The notes: generated from the letters alone by a model not told the origin. A stretch of 64,000 nucleotides of DNA from Shinisaurus crocodilurus (GCA_021292165.1 CM037877.1:163738242-163802241), one strand, 5' to 3'; shown: positions 34,130-45,237, counted from the first letter of the stretch. A program made the numbers and translations.

Positions 34130-35000
34130 ATGACTCCCTATCTCAATGAGAAAATGTCAGCAAGTGCCCAGTTTCCTTTGGCTAAAAGGATACAAACCCC
34201 CATAAATGGTATCATTTCAACGTGTTTCTTCTCAACAACACACAGTTTCCGTCTTCACTTTGACAAGATTTGGCTTTATTCTGAACCATTTCCAAATCTC
34301 GAGTCCGGTGTCCGTGCATCCACATCTGAACGACTTTGGTATGCAAAGTCTCATTAGGACCCTTCATCTCTGGATAGGGAAGCTGAATAGTGACTTGGCA
34401 GTACTGACCCAGCATTCTCTCATCATTCTGACTATGCGACTCCACCCCTTAAATCCGGGGTTCTCAACCAGGGGGTAATTTCAACCAGGGGGGAATTTTA
34501 GGGTTTCAGGGGGGAATTGGGACCACAGACGCAAACCGTTGGAATACTGATCTTTCTACAAATTACAATTGTACAGATTGTACATAATCTACAGGACATC
34601 ACACCTTATTGTATGGCACAGGTTAAGTCAGACAATCTTGAAAAGGGGGGAATGACATTCTGACATATGGTGAAGAGGGTGCATGGGGCAAAAAAGGTTG
34701 AGAACCACTGCCTTAAATCCTTTCACTGGATTCCCTGTCCGCTCCCAGGTCCTGCAGAAGCTTCTGGTCCTTCCTTTCAAAATCCTTCATGGCCGTGCCC
34801 TTCCTCACCTCTCTGCACCGAAATCCTGACACAGACCTTCCTGTGACCTTCACTCATCCAGCATCACCATCCTGAGCTGTTTAAAGGTCTCCTGGCTTCA
34901 CCTGTTTTCGCTTGCTGCCCCTCTTATGCCTGGAAGTGCCTCCCAGAATGCATCCATGTGACCCTCCCCCTTATTTCCTTTCATTCCCTCTCAAAAACTC
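34130..35000 (+). mobile_element. Possible LINE 3' fragment, split by a hAT MITE
   Basis: CTTTCACTGGATTCCCTGTCC just after the MITE, followed by a frame like FKSFHGRALPHLSAPKS, resembles the C-terminal end of L2-group proteins (the HWLPV and FK-like blocks). The sequence before the MITE may be the upstream part. Divergence is high and I am not sure of the family. Confidence 0.35.
34455..34710. mobile_element. Non-autonomous hAT MITE, 256 bp
   Basis: The ends GGGGTTCTCAACC and GGTTGAGAACCACTG are inverted. They are flanked by a perfect 8-bp duplication, CCTTAAAT (34447-34454 and 34711-34718). The left end reads CCG where the inverse of the right end predicts CAG. Confidence 0.9.
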
Positions 35001-35040
35001 ACCTCTTCTGGGAAGCCATTGGATTGTCTTCCACAGATTT

Positions 35041-35190
35041 CATAGGATCATAGAGTTGGAAGGGGCCAACAAGCCCATCGAGTCCAACCCCCTGCTCAAT
35101 GCAGGAAACTAGAGGAGGGGTCTCCCATCCAAGTAATAGCCAGGCCTGACCCTGTTTATCTTTCCACACTCAGACAAGCTGAGCCAGCGT
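35041..35190 (-). repeat. 5S rRNA-headed SINE with CR1-type tail, copy 1
   Basis: On the minus strand, CAGGGTCAGGCCTGGCTATT and then ACTTGGATGGGAGACC match the 3' half of 5S rRNA closely, including the internal-promoter C box. A short spacer leads into TTGAGCAGGGGGTTGGACTC, then GGCCCCTTCCAACTCTATGA, the canonical 3' end of CR1 LINEs. The order is 5S head first, CR1 tail second. The copy at 55536-55690 has the same arrangement. The 5' half of the 5S part is diverged, so this is not a 5S gene. Confidence 0.75.
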
Positions 35191-35317
35191 GAGCCACAGG
35201 CCTGTATATCCTATTCCCTGTACCTTATTGTAACTAAGATAAAGTGCATATCATTGAAGTAATTACATATTCTTCTCCTGCTTCCTCAGGCCTCCATTTC
35301 TTCCTTCCTCTGTAGTT

Positions 35318-36781
35318 CAGGGATGTTGAAGAGTCCTTAGTCTCGAGTCACGAGTTGAGTCACGAGACTTTGGACCCGAGTCTCGAGTCAGAGTCAGAGT
35401 CCTTGGTCCAAAATGGTGACTCACGAGTCCTGAGTCTGATTCATCCCCAAAGCTGATTCCACGAGTCGCTATTAAAATCAATGGGGGTTTTCCCCAACAA
35501 AATAAGGCTACTTCAGATGTGTGGCTTAAATAATTTCTAGGCACAAGTGTGCCTTTTTATTTCAAAACTCTGCAACTGATTTTGACAAGAACAGACCAGG
35601 CAGACAAACCCAAAATAACCAGGCAGGCAGAGGAGGCAGGGAACCCCAAAGCAGGCAGGCAGAGGCTTTTGTCTTGGACAGTTCAAACTGTGGAACTGGC
35701 TAAGAAGAGACCAGGCAGGCAGAGGAGGCAGGGAACCCCAAATAGACAGGCAGAGCAGGGATGTTGAAGAGTCCTTGGTCTCGAGTCACGAGTCGAGTCA
35801 CGAGTCTTTGGACCCGAGTCTCGAGTCCGAGTTCAAGTCCTTGGTCCAAAATGGTGACTCACGAGTCACGAGTCACTCCCAAAGCTGACTCCACGAGTCC
35901 CTATTAAAATCAATGGGGTTTTTTTCCCCAACAAAATAAGGCTACTTCAGATGTGTGGTTTAAATAAATTCTAGGCACAAGTGTGCCTTTTTATTTCAAA
36001 ACTCTGCCACTGATTTTGGCAAGAACAGACCAGGCAGAAAAACCCAAAATAACCAGGCAGGCAGAGGAGGCAGGGAACCCCAAAGCAGGCAGGCAGAGGC
36101 CTTTGTCTTGGACAATTCAACTGCTGAACTGGTCAAGAAGAGACCAGGCAGGTAGAGGAGGCTGGGAACCCCAGACAGGCAGGCAGAGGCAGCCAAACCC
36201 AAAATGTCTGAAAGGTTGCATTTTAGAAAAATGATTTTAAAAAATAAACTTGCTGTACTTCCTAAAACTTATCCATGTTGCATTTGAGGAACATGATTTT
36301 TTCTAAATGTTTGGCCCCCATTCTGGAACGGTGAGATCTCATCACAATTCCACCCTCACTGAACACCCGCTCCGCTGGTGATGAACTTGCTGGAACCAGA
36401 AACACACTCAGAGCAGCCACACAGAGTAATCTCAGGTCCTTCTTCTGCCTCTCCCAAGTACGCAACACATCAATCAAAATAAATCTTGACACACTGTTGG
36501 GGCTGCACTCCTGGTAGCCGTCCATAGTGGCCGAGCAGCGGCACACCTCGCTTCCATGCGCTCTTCGCCGGCAATCACGCTCCTCTCCACTCCTTCTGGC
36601 ACAGCCCAGGGATGTTGAAGAGTCCTTGGTCTCGAGTCCCGAGTCGAGTCTCGAGTCCCATTAAAAATATTGGGACTCGAGTCCGAGTCGAGTCAGAGGG
36701 GGGACTCAGTCCGACTCGAGTCAGAGGGGGGACTCAGTCCGACTCACGAGTCGAGTCCTGGAGTCCGAGTCCCCATCCCTG
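35318..36781 (-). mobile_element. hAT transposon with duplicated terminal region and transposase remnant
   Basis: The ends are CAGGGATGTTGAAGAG and GTCCCCATCCCTG, with flanks CTGTAGTT and GTGTATTT (6 of 8 match). The first 438 bp (35318-35755) are tandemly repeated at 35756-36190 with high identity. A third CAGGGATGTTGAAGAG in the same orientation starts at 36607. The last 175 bp (36607-36781) look like a self-contained mini-element. The subterminal parts are packed with CGAGTC words, as expected for transposase-binding repeats. The transposase C-terminus lies on the minus strand. Confidence 0.8.
36262..36546 (-). pseudogene. hAT transposase C-terminal dimerisation domain, remnant
   Basis: The 94-residue frame contains LRLLCVAALSVFLVPASSS, then PAERVFSEGG, RSHRSRMG and the ending LEKIMFLKCN. 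This is the hAT C-terminal (hATC) dimerisation signature, with the conserved PASSS, ER-FS and R-R positions. The DDE catalytic core and BED zinc finger are absent, so the copy cannot encode an active enzyme. It lies inside the element 35318-36781 and gives that element its orientation. Confidence 0.85.
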
Positions 36782-36864
36782 GTGTATTTTAAATTGTAAC
36801 CCCCTTGGGGTAGGGACCTGTCATACCTGTTTTCTGTAAAACACCATGGACATAGATGGTGTTC

Positions 36865-36869
<5 letters not shown>

Positions 36870-36900
<31 letters not shown>

Positions 36901-36955
36901 GAGAGAGAGAGAGAATAAACAAACACACACAAACACACACACACACACACACACC
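36870..36955. repeat. (GT)n, (GA)n and (CA)n compound microsatellite
   Basis: A GT array (36870-36894), a GA array (36897-36914) and a CA array (36920-36953) lie in series. Confidence 0.92.
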
Positions 36956-37079
36956 TGATTATTAGTACTGCTACAGCAACAAGGGATCTTATGTTTTCCC
37001 CATTCTTGTTAGGATTCTGGGCTGGGATTACAAAGGATGTGCTAGCATTGAGGGGATTGCAGTGAGGAATGAGGAGGAC

Positions 37080-37253
37080 CAGGGCCAGCCCTACCATTAG
37101 GCAGAGTGAAGCATCTCACAAATTGGCCAGTCCGATTATATTGGCTAGCCTTTGGTGTTATGCACTTTGACTTTGTGAGGGGGGTGCCCAACCAAGCAAA
37201 ATGCCCATTTCGCTACTCTGCCTCAGGGAGCAAAACGTCATGGGCCAGCCCTA
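37080..37253. mobile_element. Short hAT-like MITE
   Basis: The left end CAGGGCCAGCCCTACC and the right end ATGGGCCAGCCCTA are imperfect inverted repeats. The flanks AGGAGGAC and AGGAGGGG agree at 6 of 8 positions. Confidence 0.65.
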
Positions 37254-37392
37254 AGGAGGGGGCAGAAGCAGAATGTGGCTAGAGTCTCAGGGAAAGGGAA
37301 GATGGGGAAGGGTGTAGTTGTAGTAGGGCTGGGCCAGGGCTGCTCAGCCGCATGGGGACAGAAAGGAAAGGATGCACAGCAAAGTGAGATAG

Positions 37393-37394
<2 letters not shown>

Positions 37395-37423
<29 letters not shown>
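37395..37423. repeat. (GT)n microsatellite
   Basis: A GT array of about 28 bp. Confidence 0.95.
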
Positions 37424-37827
37424 CAGCCTAGAGAATTCTACATTTGTTTAAGCTGGCTCATTCTGAAGTAGAGATACTCGAAAGCATAAAGTATGGGAAT
37501 GTGATTTTCCCCTGTTCAGACCATTTATTCCTGCCTGCTGCAATGTTCAGCTTTCCATTTTTAATGACTACTACACAGATCAAACATTGCTTTCTACTCA
37601 ACTTAGAAGAGTTAAGTCAGAACAGAATAAGAACTTGTGTGCCAACTTTGTTCAGGGAGCCCTCGCCCTGAGAATAATTCTGCCATAATCTCCATTGTTA
37701 ATTTAATATGTTTAATATATTTATAACATTAAGATATTCCCAGCCAGCATACCCAGATGTCATGTCTGTGCATGTGGGTTTTGTCACAAACCAGGGAATC
37801 TTACTGCAAATGTATTTATTTACTTAG

Positions 37828-38110
37828 GGCACGATCCAACAGCGATGCCCGTAAGTCTCCAAACACGGAGGACTATGGGCATCTTCTGCGCGGTGGGAGG
37901 AGCAGGAAGGCGATCCTCGCCTCCCTGCTCCTCCTGCCTGCAAGTCAGCTAGATGGCCGATTTTGTCTGTCTAGCTGGAGCTCTTTGGATGGGGAGGGAA
38001 GGAGGCTGGACCACCAGCAGGATATGTCATATCCTGTCAGACCCAGTCTCCTCCCCCTCCCCGCCCCCGGAACACCCTCTTTACCCCTTCTCCGAGGTCA
38101 CCCTTACAAT
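37828..38110. repeat. TIR family B, partial copy
   Basis: It starts GCACGATCCAACAGCGATG, with CCCGTAAGTCTCCAAACACG and GGAGGACTATGGGCATC. This parallels the start of the copy at 44826. The right part diverges. Confidence 0.5.
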
Positions 38111-38287
38111 GGAATTAAGGACATCCCTGACAATCAGGGATGCATAAAAAGGAGGCACACGGCATATAGAAATTGGTAGAGAAATTTTTAAAAAATAGCT
38201 CTCCAAACTTCTACAAGAAGTAAAATAGTCGATGGTGACAAATGACATCATGAAGAATATCAGCCAAAACAGACTTTTCCGCTAGGC

Positions 38288-38415
38288 GATGGGTGGCAAA
38301 CCTGTGGGCCTCCAAATGTTGCTAGACTCCATCATCCCTGACCATTAGCCAGGCTGGCTGGAGTTGATGGGGTTGGAGTCCAACAATATCTGAAGGCCTG
38401 CAGGTTCCCCATGCC
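38288..38415. repeat. Family H palindromic MITE, diverged copy
   Basis: TGTGGGCCTCCAAATGTTGC and CATCATCCCTGACCATTAGCC pair with the mirrored GATGGGGTTGGAGTCCAACA and AGGTTCCCCATGCC. The copy is older than the one at 27664. Confidence 0.6.
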
Positions 38416-38559
38416 TGAACTAGGCAATGGTTCATCGCTGTGAGATTATTGGTTTGTAGCATTTCTTTGAATGACTTGGATTACATCAGACGGCGTTGGG
38501 GGTGAGGGGAGTAGCTAAAGAGGCCAAACATAACGTAGGCAGGATTTGCCATAGGGACC

Positions 38560-38822
38560 AATTGTGATATTCTAGGGCATCTGGTGCTGGGAGTCTTGGC
38601 TACTTGGAAGAAAAAAACTTTGAACTGCACCTCGTCCAAGATAGAAGGGGGTCAGCAGTGGCTATTGAGTAGGCTTTCTCCCAGCCATGAGCTGTCTTTG
38701 GATCAATTTCTAATATGGTACTATTGTGCAATTATTGTATTCTTTTGTAATCTGCTTTGGGATTTGTGCAAATGAGAAGCGGTATAGAAATATTGCTAAT
38801 AAATAAATAAATAAAGGTACTA
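38560..38822 (+). repeat. LINE/SINE 3' tail with (AAAT)n
   Basis: GTAATCTGCTTTGGGATTTG, GAAGCGGTATAGAAATATTG and (TAAA)n form a typical CR1/L2-mobilised tail at 38750-38815. The upstream extent is uncertain. Confidence 0.5.
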
Positions 38823-39317
38823 CTTTAACTGCTTTGTATCTCCTCTCCTTTGGGACAACGGCATCCAGGATCTACTGCATTTTAAAACGACAGGATGGCT
38901 AAACCTACAGCAATTTGCATCCATCAAACTATCCCCTTCCATTAGCAAATTCCTCTCTCAAATGAGGTTCAGTGCTACTTGAAATTCAAAAGGCATGCCT
39001 GTCGGTGTTGTTTCTTAGATTCGATTAGAAAGTCATTTGCATTTGGGGCATCAAAACATCTATAGGACAATATTAATAAAGAAGGTTGTTGATTCTGGAA
39101 ATAAGCACCAGCTCTAATGCTTGACCCATGTTGGGTGTGCAGCCACAGAGGGTGCTTTCTCAAACAGAGGAAAGCCAAAGATCCATATTCATGCTTGTGT
39201 TCATCAGGAATTTCAGCTAGTCCATATCCTTACTTTATTGACAAAGTAGTTAATTACGGTAATATTTCAGTAGCTGTTTGCAACTAGTCTGGGAGCTAGC
39301 TTTTTTTAAACTCACAT

Positions 39318-39346
39318 GACACACACACACTCTCTCTCTCTCTCTT
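39318..39346. repeat. (CA)n(CT)n microsatellite
   Basis: A CA array directly followed by a CT array. Confidence 0.9.
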
Positions 39347-39617
39347 TCTGGGATAATTCCACTGGGGCAATTTCAAGTACTCTTAAATTTTGTTTTGTAC
39401 TATCAGTCTAAATGAAAAAAACAAAAGCAAATCCTGCTACACAGGAGCTGGCTTGATAAAGATAGCTCCACTTGCATACCTATCTAGCCATTCCCTTAAT
39501 GACCATATTTCTTGTATTATCTTTTAATTAAAGGTGGCACTACTAATTTTGTGTCTGTGTGTGTGCGTGCGCGCACACACATGCGCATGCACTTTCATTC
39601 TCTAGTTCATAGTCTTC

Positions 39618-39765
39618 AGGGCAAGGATAGGAAGTGTGTGGCCTTCCAGATGTTGATGAACCACAATTCCCATCAGCCCTAACCAGCATAGCCCATGGTG
39701 AGGGATAATGTACACTGTAGTCCAACAACATCTGGAGGGTCACACGTTCCCAATCCCTGCATTAG
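39618..39765. repeat. Family H palindromic MITE, diverged copy
   Basis: GTGTGGCCTTCCAGATGTTG and CAATTCCCATCAGCCCTAAC pair with TGTAGTCCAACAACATCTGG and CACACGTTCCCAATCCCTGC. Confidence 0.65.
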
Positions 39766-39769
39766 GGGG

Positions 39770-41320
39770 GTTATTTTAAAATGTGCATGTCTGTTTGATT
39801 TCCCCACACTTTTAAATAACGTTCCTAGCATTCTATAACCTGACAATGAACAAGCCTATGATAGAAAAGCATCGTCGAGCATAAGGGAAAGGCACAGAAG
39901 ATCGATCCCAGCATACAACATTAGCAGATTTGTGACTTCCTTGCTCTTGGTTTTAAAGGGGGGGGGCAGACTGTAAAGAGAAAAATCCCAAAGCTTCACA
40001 GGGCTAAATTTCCTCCATCTACTTTGAACAGACTACACAGATTTTTTGTTGACTAATTGAGATCAATCCCAGACGTAAATTGCCTAGATATCCTAACGCA
40101 TTAATTAAGCTACCAGAGGGAGCTGTTTATCAATTAACACTTGTTACAAATTATTAGTAATTTTATGGACTTTGTGTATATGCGTCAGCCTACATGACCA
40201 AATTGTGCCTGCCTTTGATAACAGTGAATTCAAACACTTATTATGCTATTTGTATTAGTCTTCTTTTCTTTTCTTTTATTTTTTAAATCTTCCTGTACCC
40301 AGCCACCACCAAGCAGCTGATAGATTTTAAGTAGTGCATGAACTACATTCAATTCGTTTCTAACATCCCTTGGACATCTAGGGTAGAAATGCCTATTGAA
40401 TCAATGGTATGAAATGTGTCCACTTGTACAAGCCAGGATGGCTTAATTCTTTTCTGAAAAACAAACATTTTAAAAAAGAAATTAGGTAAAAGTTGATAAT
40501 GTATTCAAACATTAAAGCTACCTATTGCAGTGTGTAGTTCATTCTGTGATAATTTTAATTGGTTTAATTGAGATGCACAAGTCTGATTAATGTTTAATTC
40601 CTTTATATTTTTTTAAAAAGGGAGAGAGTCAAGTAGTTCGACATTTCTTCAATTATGTTAGATCTTTCTAGACTTCAAAGGAACGTTACATTAGACAGCT
40701 AGATAGTGGATGAGCTGATTAAAGAATAAAGACTCCTCATTATAATCTAAGAGTACAAAATTGGTTTGTGTAGCCTTTGGAAGTTGAAATTAAGAGCTGT
40801 TGAGCTAAATCTTGAGCTACAATAATTAATCCAATTTATAGTCGGTCTTGCTTACCTGGTTGAGATTAGTATTTAAAATGATCCACTGAGTTCAATTGAA
40901 CATTTCTAATCCATTCTATCCATTCCACTTTGCTTTGTAGAAAAAATGTTTAGAGAAGAACCTTGTGAGTGCACTCCAGTTACTATAGTATCCATCTTTT
41001 GATGTTATTTGATGGTATCCATTAATATGTGCATGTCTGAAGCCCTGAGGCATAGATAGTGTTTTCAGAAACGGTTCTGGGACCTGGGGGTAAGTTCTTG
41101 CAGGAGCCGGTCTGCTCCAGCTCTCAGCATTCAGCAGAAGAGGAAACAAATGGCAGCCTAGAGAAACAAAACTCTTCAAATTAGTACTCCATTTATATGA
41201 TTTCTGTGTTCTAAATAAAGCATATACTGTAATACTTGTCCATTCAGAGCATTGTCTGTTCCCATTTCCTATCACAGCCCTGCCATTTCTCCTTCAACTC
41301 TACCAGCCTCCGCTAACAAA
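39770..41320. other. Repeat-poor AT-rich block
   Basis: Between 40000 and 40900 I recognise no repeat and no exon. It contains several long AT-rich words with few homopolymers (for example near 40080-40170), so it is a candidate conserved non-coding block. The frame at 40916-41275 has no recognisable domain. Confidence 0.4.
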
Positions 41321-41324
41321 AAAA

Positions 41325-41740
41325 TATTTATTATTTATTATATTGATTATATTTTTAGTCTGCCCAATGACAAAATGTTCTCTGGGTAGATTATATGATA
41401 AAAGAATAAAAACAGTACACAATAAAAATAGCAACAATAAACAGCATAGGAAATACAATATAAAATATATAAAAGCAGCTCTTCCGGCACTCTATGGGCA
41501 AATCTAAACTGAAATGCCTGGGAGAACAGGAATGTCTTCACCTGGCACCTAAAAGATAACCGTGTGGGTGTCAGGCAAGCCTCCTTGGGCAGAGCATTCC
41601 ATAAGTAGAGTACCTCTCTCCCCACATATGACCCGCTCTCTTGTAGCCACCCACCTACATTAAGTAAGAGCACCCAGAGGCGGCCTGCAAAGATGACATA
41701 AGGATCCATGCAGGTACATATAGAAGATGTACCTTTAGGG
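41325..41740 (-). mobile_element. L2-type LINE, 3' end
   Basis: On the minus strand the frame reads LYLWNALPKEACLTPTRLSF, then RCQVKTFLFSQAFQF. This is the conserved WN-LP...F-KTFLF end of L2-group proteins. It is followed by the AT-rich tail with CTGCCCAATGAC and TTCTCTGGGTAG at 41355-41392. The copy is 5'-truncated, and other repeat sequence begins near 41740. Confidence 0.75.
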
Positions 41741-41862
41741 TGAGTTTGCATGACCCCACAACCCACCCTGTGAATAAGCTATGCAGCGGGGGTTGTTCAC
41801 AACCCCTGGTGTACCCGACAGACAATAGGGCAAGTACGTAAACAAGCAGGTTGCAGTGGTGA

Positions 41863-41919
41863 GGAGGAGGAGGAGGAGGAGGAGGAGGAGGAGGAGGAGG
41901 AGGAGGAGGAGGAGGAGGG
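41863..41919. repeat. (AGG)n microsatellite
   Basis: About 19 GGA units. This array creates the long poly-Pro and poly-Leu frames on the minus strand; they are not genes. Confidence 0.95.
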
Positions 41920-42112
41920 TCAACTCTATAAAAGACCTTCATAGCTCTCGCTTGTAGGCCAGGAGGTGGCATCCTTGGGCAGCTGCTAGGACTCCTGTGC
42001 CTTGACAGAGCCCACCTTTGAACTCTGCCCTGGGGCCTCCCTTTAAAAATATATATATATATTACCAGTGATCCAATCAGTGCTGAGTGCCGCCATTTCA
42101 ATTTTCCACCTA

Positions 42113-42572
42113 GAGTGGCCAGGTGTCCTCTTTTAGAGAGGACAGTCCTCTATCGGAAGGTGCCCTCTAGTTTTCTTTCTTTCTTTCTTTAATACATTTT
42201 TATACCGCCCAATAGCCGAAGCTCTCTGGGCAGTTTACAACAATTAAAACCATAAAATACAATATAATATAAATATAAAATTTAAAACCACAGATTAAAA
42301 ACAAACAGCAGAGCTAGCAGCAGCAGTTACAATAACAGAGTTAAAAACAACTACAAGATTAAAATGATTAAGATGATTAAAATGATTAAAATGCCTAGTT
42401 GAAGAGCTGTGCTGTCTTATTCCAATTTAAAGACAAAGAGCCCTAAGAAGTATTGCCCATCAGTGGGACGTGGGGTGGTCAGCAGACTGAACAGGCAGGC
42501 ACACAGGTCACCCGGTCACAGTCTTCCCCGCTATGGTGAGATGATGTACTGTACTTCTATTTAAATTACAAT
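42113..42572. repeat. Dispersed repeat family R1, copy 2, interrupted by an L2 tail
   Basis: AGGTGTCCTCTTTTAGAGAGG and CAGTCCTCTAT at the left match 17877-18190. After the interruption it resumes with CCAATTTAAAGACAAAGAGC, CCGCTATGGTGAGATGATG and TCTATTTAAATTACAAT. Confidence 0.65.
42172..42419 (-). mobile_element. L2-type 3' tail inserted in R1
   Basis: (TTTC)n, then TTTATACCGCCCAATAGCC and GAAGCTCTCTGGGCAGTTTA, followed by A-rich sequence ending AAAATGCCTA. This is the 3' tail of an L2-type element in minus orientation. Confidence 0.65.
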
Positions 42573-42860
42573 ACATTAAAAAAACATACAATTATTAGAA
42601 CAGAAAAAAGTAGGATAGAATAAAACCAAAATTAAAACCAGCAGCCGAATAGAGCATTAAAAGCAGTTCTTAAAATGCCTGGGAGAATCTTCGCCTGGCA
42701 CTGGAAAGACCACAGTGTAGGAGCCAAGCGAGCTCTTCTGGGGAAACCATTCCACAAACAGGGTGCCACCACTGAAAAGGACCTCTTTCTTGTAGCCACC
42801 CGCCTTGCCTCATCTGGCAGGGGCACTTAGAGTAGGGCCTCACGTGATGATCTTAATGCC
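42573..42860 (-). mobile_element. L2-type LINE, 3' end, second piece
   Basis: The minus frame at 42632-42826 reads DEARRVATRKRSFSVVAP, then CLWNGFPRRARLAPTLWSFQ, the L2-group C-terminus. It lies directly after the R1 copy. Confidence 0.72.
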
Positions 42861-43029
42861 TGGGTAGGTAAATTACATTACATCTGCTGCTGTTGCCTGT
42901 CACCAAAGTAGGAAGGGGCCTCCTAGACTGCATCCCTACAGTCCTGGAGACAGTCCTGATGGAAGTAACAGAAATAAATAAACAACAGAGGGATGAACTA
43001 GTTGAGTATGTGTCTAAAGATTTCAAGAC

Positions 43030-43250
43030 CCTGCAATTGGCTTGAAGTCTGATCCTATGCACCCTTGAACTCAGTGGGGCTTGCTTACCTCTGAGTAGAC
43101 ATGTTAGGATTGTGCTGTTACTCAGAAAAAAGTCCCACTGAGATTTACTCCCTAGTAAGTGTGCATGGGATTGCAGTCAGACTAACTTACATCCTACTTA
43201 TTTCAATAGGTCTACTCTAAGTAGGACTAACATTGGATACAACCCTTCAG
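43030..43250. repeat. Array of short palindromic repeats (P2 and the 30148 type)
   Basis: Three consecutive units contain AACTCAGTGGGGCTTGCTTA, AGTCCCACTGAGATTTACTC and TCAATAGGTCTACTCTAAGT, with AGGATTG and ATGGGATTGCAG ends. Confidence 0.6.
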
Positions 43251-44095
43251 TTCCTAAGGATCAAATTGATTTGTTCCAAAGCATTTCCATGAACTTTATT
43301 GTTGAGACTGTTACTAAGGATCATGACCTAAGTCCTAGCAGATGCACAACTGCAGTAATCATTTGGAGGGTTTCAACCAATGAGAAGTCATTTCATCCTC
43401 TGAGTTTTAGTTGATCAATTGATTAATGAACAAATCTGCATAAATTCACATTTTAGAAAAGCAATAACTAATCCTTAACTAAAGCAACTCTTATTGCTTT
43501 AAAAAAAAAAGCAACAAAAAACGGGGGGGGTGGGGGAATACCCTGATGGGTTGGATCCAGAGTAGCAATTAGTGGAGTTCCACTTGCACTGGAGGCTGGG
43601 AGGGCCTCCCCCCGGAGCAGCATGAGAAGGGATGCAGGGGGCACTCCACCCCCCTCATCCCGTGGGGAACTGCTGCTGAATCCCAGAAGAAGCCCTCCTG
43701 ATAATGGAATGGCCGACTGTCCATTTTTAAGCAATGTGCACATGTGTTGCAGAAGGCATAACCTTAGAAGAGGCATTCCCCCTCCCCGCTGTCTGCCACG
43801 CAGGAGGGAATGCTTCTTTTAAGATTTATCTAACAGATTAAACAACTAAATGTTGCAGCCCCATTAGGGTGTCATTGAGAGAAATCCTTCAGAGCTATGC
43901 AAGGATGGAGGCGGTGTGGGTGTGGGGAGCTGCTAAGTAATTCACTGCGTTGTTGTATAACTGAGCATGGCACCTCTGTCACAAGCCAAAGCAAAGTACC
44001 ACTGTGACAAATCAAAGTCCTTGCACATTGTGGAATCTCTTTGACGGCAGCAGCTAATGAGAATATTGAGAGTAGCTCACACTCCAATTTACAAT
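43251..44095. other. Unassigned
   Basis: No gene or repeat recognised. A poly-A and poly-G stretch lies at 43500-43535. Confidence 0.4.
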
Positions 44096-44099
44096 GCCA

Positions 44100-44255
44100 T
44101 AGCAACAATTTCCAGAGGGGTAGCCATGTTAGTCTGCTGCTGTGGCAAGAACAACAAAGAGTCTTGTGTCACCTTAAAGGTAACAATTTTATCTGGGGCA
44201 TAAGCTTTCATGGACCCCATCCACTTCATCAGATGCATGTGTCGTAGCAGACCCA
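44100..44255. repeat. Repeat with AGTCTTGTG / TTCATCAGATGCAT modules (family K), copy 1
   Basis: AGAGGGGTAGCCATGTTAGT, CAACAAAGAGTCTTGTGTCA, GCATAAGCTTTCATGGACC and CACTTCATCAGATGCATG appear in series. The copy at 57195-57415 carries the same modules, partly as an inverted repeat. Confidence 0.65.
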
Positions 44256-44404
44256 AGCAGGGATTACCCTTCTTTCCTCTAGAAATGGGTTCATCCTGCC
44301 ATTTTGCTATTAGGTCCAGAGGTAAAATACAGATCTGAATGCCAGGGCTGTCACCAGCCAAGCCTAGCTTTGTAATTCCTGTTTCAGAAGCGTAAGACTT
44401 AGGC

Positions 44405-44490
44405 TGGAATCCTATACACACCTACCCAGGAATAAGTCTCACTGAATTCAGTGGGATTTTCCTCTAACTAGATATGTACAGGATTGTGCT
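44405..44490. repeat. Short palindromic repeat, family P2
   Basis: AATCCTATACACACCTACCC, AATAAGTCTCACTGAATTCA and GTACAGGATTGTGCTG. Confidence 0.65.
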
Positions 44491-44502
44491 GTTAATCTAG
44501 TC

Positions 44503-44638
44503 CAGCCTACCCCATTGTGGTCTGTGGTGCCTTCCACGTATTTTGGACTATATCTCCCAGCATTCCTGGCCATGCTGGTTGGGGCTGATAGGAGTTGAAG
44601 CCCAAAACATCTTGGGGGCACCAAGTTGCGGAAGGCTG
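44503..44638. repeat. Family H palindromic MITE
   Basis: CAGCCTACCCCATTGTGGTC and TATCTCCCAGCATTCCTGGC pair with GATAGGAGTTGAAGCCCAAA and AAGTTGCGGAAGGCTG. The length, 136 bp, equals that of the copy at 27664-27799. Confidence 0.75.
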
Positions 44639-44825
44639 GTCCAGTTTTTTTGGCTACGCATCAGCCTAAGACATCTTTTCCTGGCAATGGCAATCTAACT
44701 CCAGGTCTATGTTATGATTTTACGGGTGAGGTGAGGGGAAAACCTACTTCAAATACCCTCTTCTAGCATGAAAATATTGCACATGCTTTCTTATAGCGAG
44801 GCATAATAGTTTATCTATAGAGTTG

Positions 44826-45237
44826 CACAGCACAATCCAGTGTGGCTGACCGTAACTCTTCAAACTTGGAGGATTACGGGCATCCTATCCAGGATGGAAA
44901 GACCGCGTCAAAGGTTGTCTCTGAGCTTCTCCCGTTTTTGACCGTCTAAGTCTTTTCCACCTGCTCATGAGGAGGACAGGTTGAGGCACCTCCAGGATAC
45001 ATTGCATCCCAGCAGAGCCTCACTCCTTCCCTCCCTGCCCTCTGGGATGCCCACCCAATGCGGGTTCCAAGGTCGGCCTTCTGAACTCGGAGCTGCAAGC
45101 AACGTAGAAAGAACCATGCCATCTGCAAGGACAGAGGGAGGGCGCTCCAAATTCAGAGTGCTTTTCCGACGTTGGAGCTGGGACTCTGAATCATCCTATG
45201 CCATCTAGGCAGCGTCTAGACAGCCATAGGATTGCAC
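44826..45237. mobile_element. TIR family B, copy 2 (opposite orientation to copy 1)
   Basis: It starts CAGCACAATCCAGTGTGGCT and ends GACAGCCATAGGATTGCACC. The interior modules of 25816-26272 appear in reverse order and complement. Confidence 0.65.

Noticed and set aside
35115..35160. 5S rRNA gene
   Set aside because: Only the 3' half matches; the 5' half is lost, and the sequence runs into a CR1 end. It is a SINE or pseudogene, not a functional 5S gene.
36607..36781. CRISPR-like array of GAGTC repeats
   Set aside because: Spacing is irregular, repeats are 5-9 bp and it lies in the subterminal region of a hAT element in a vertebrate.
41655..42101. Minus-strand frame with a long poly-Pro tract, and a poly-Leu frame beside it
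   Set aside because: Both are translations of the (AGG)n microsatellite.
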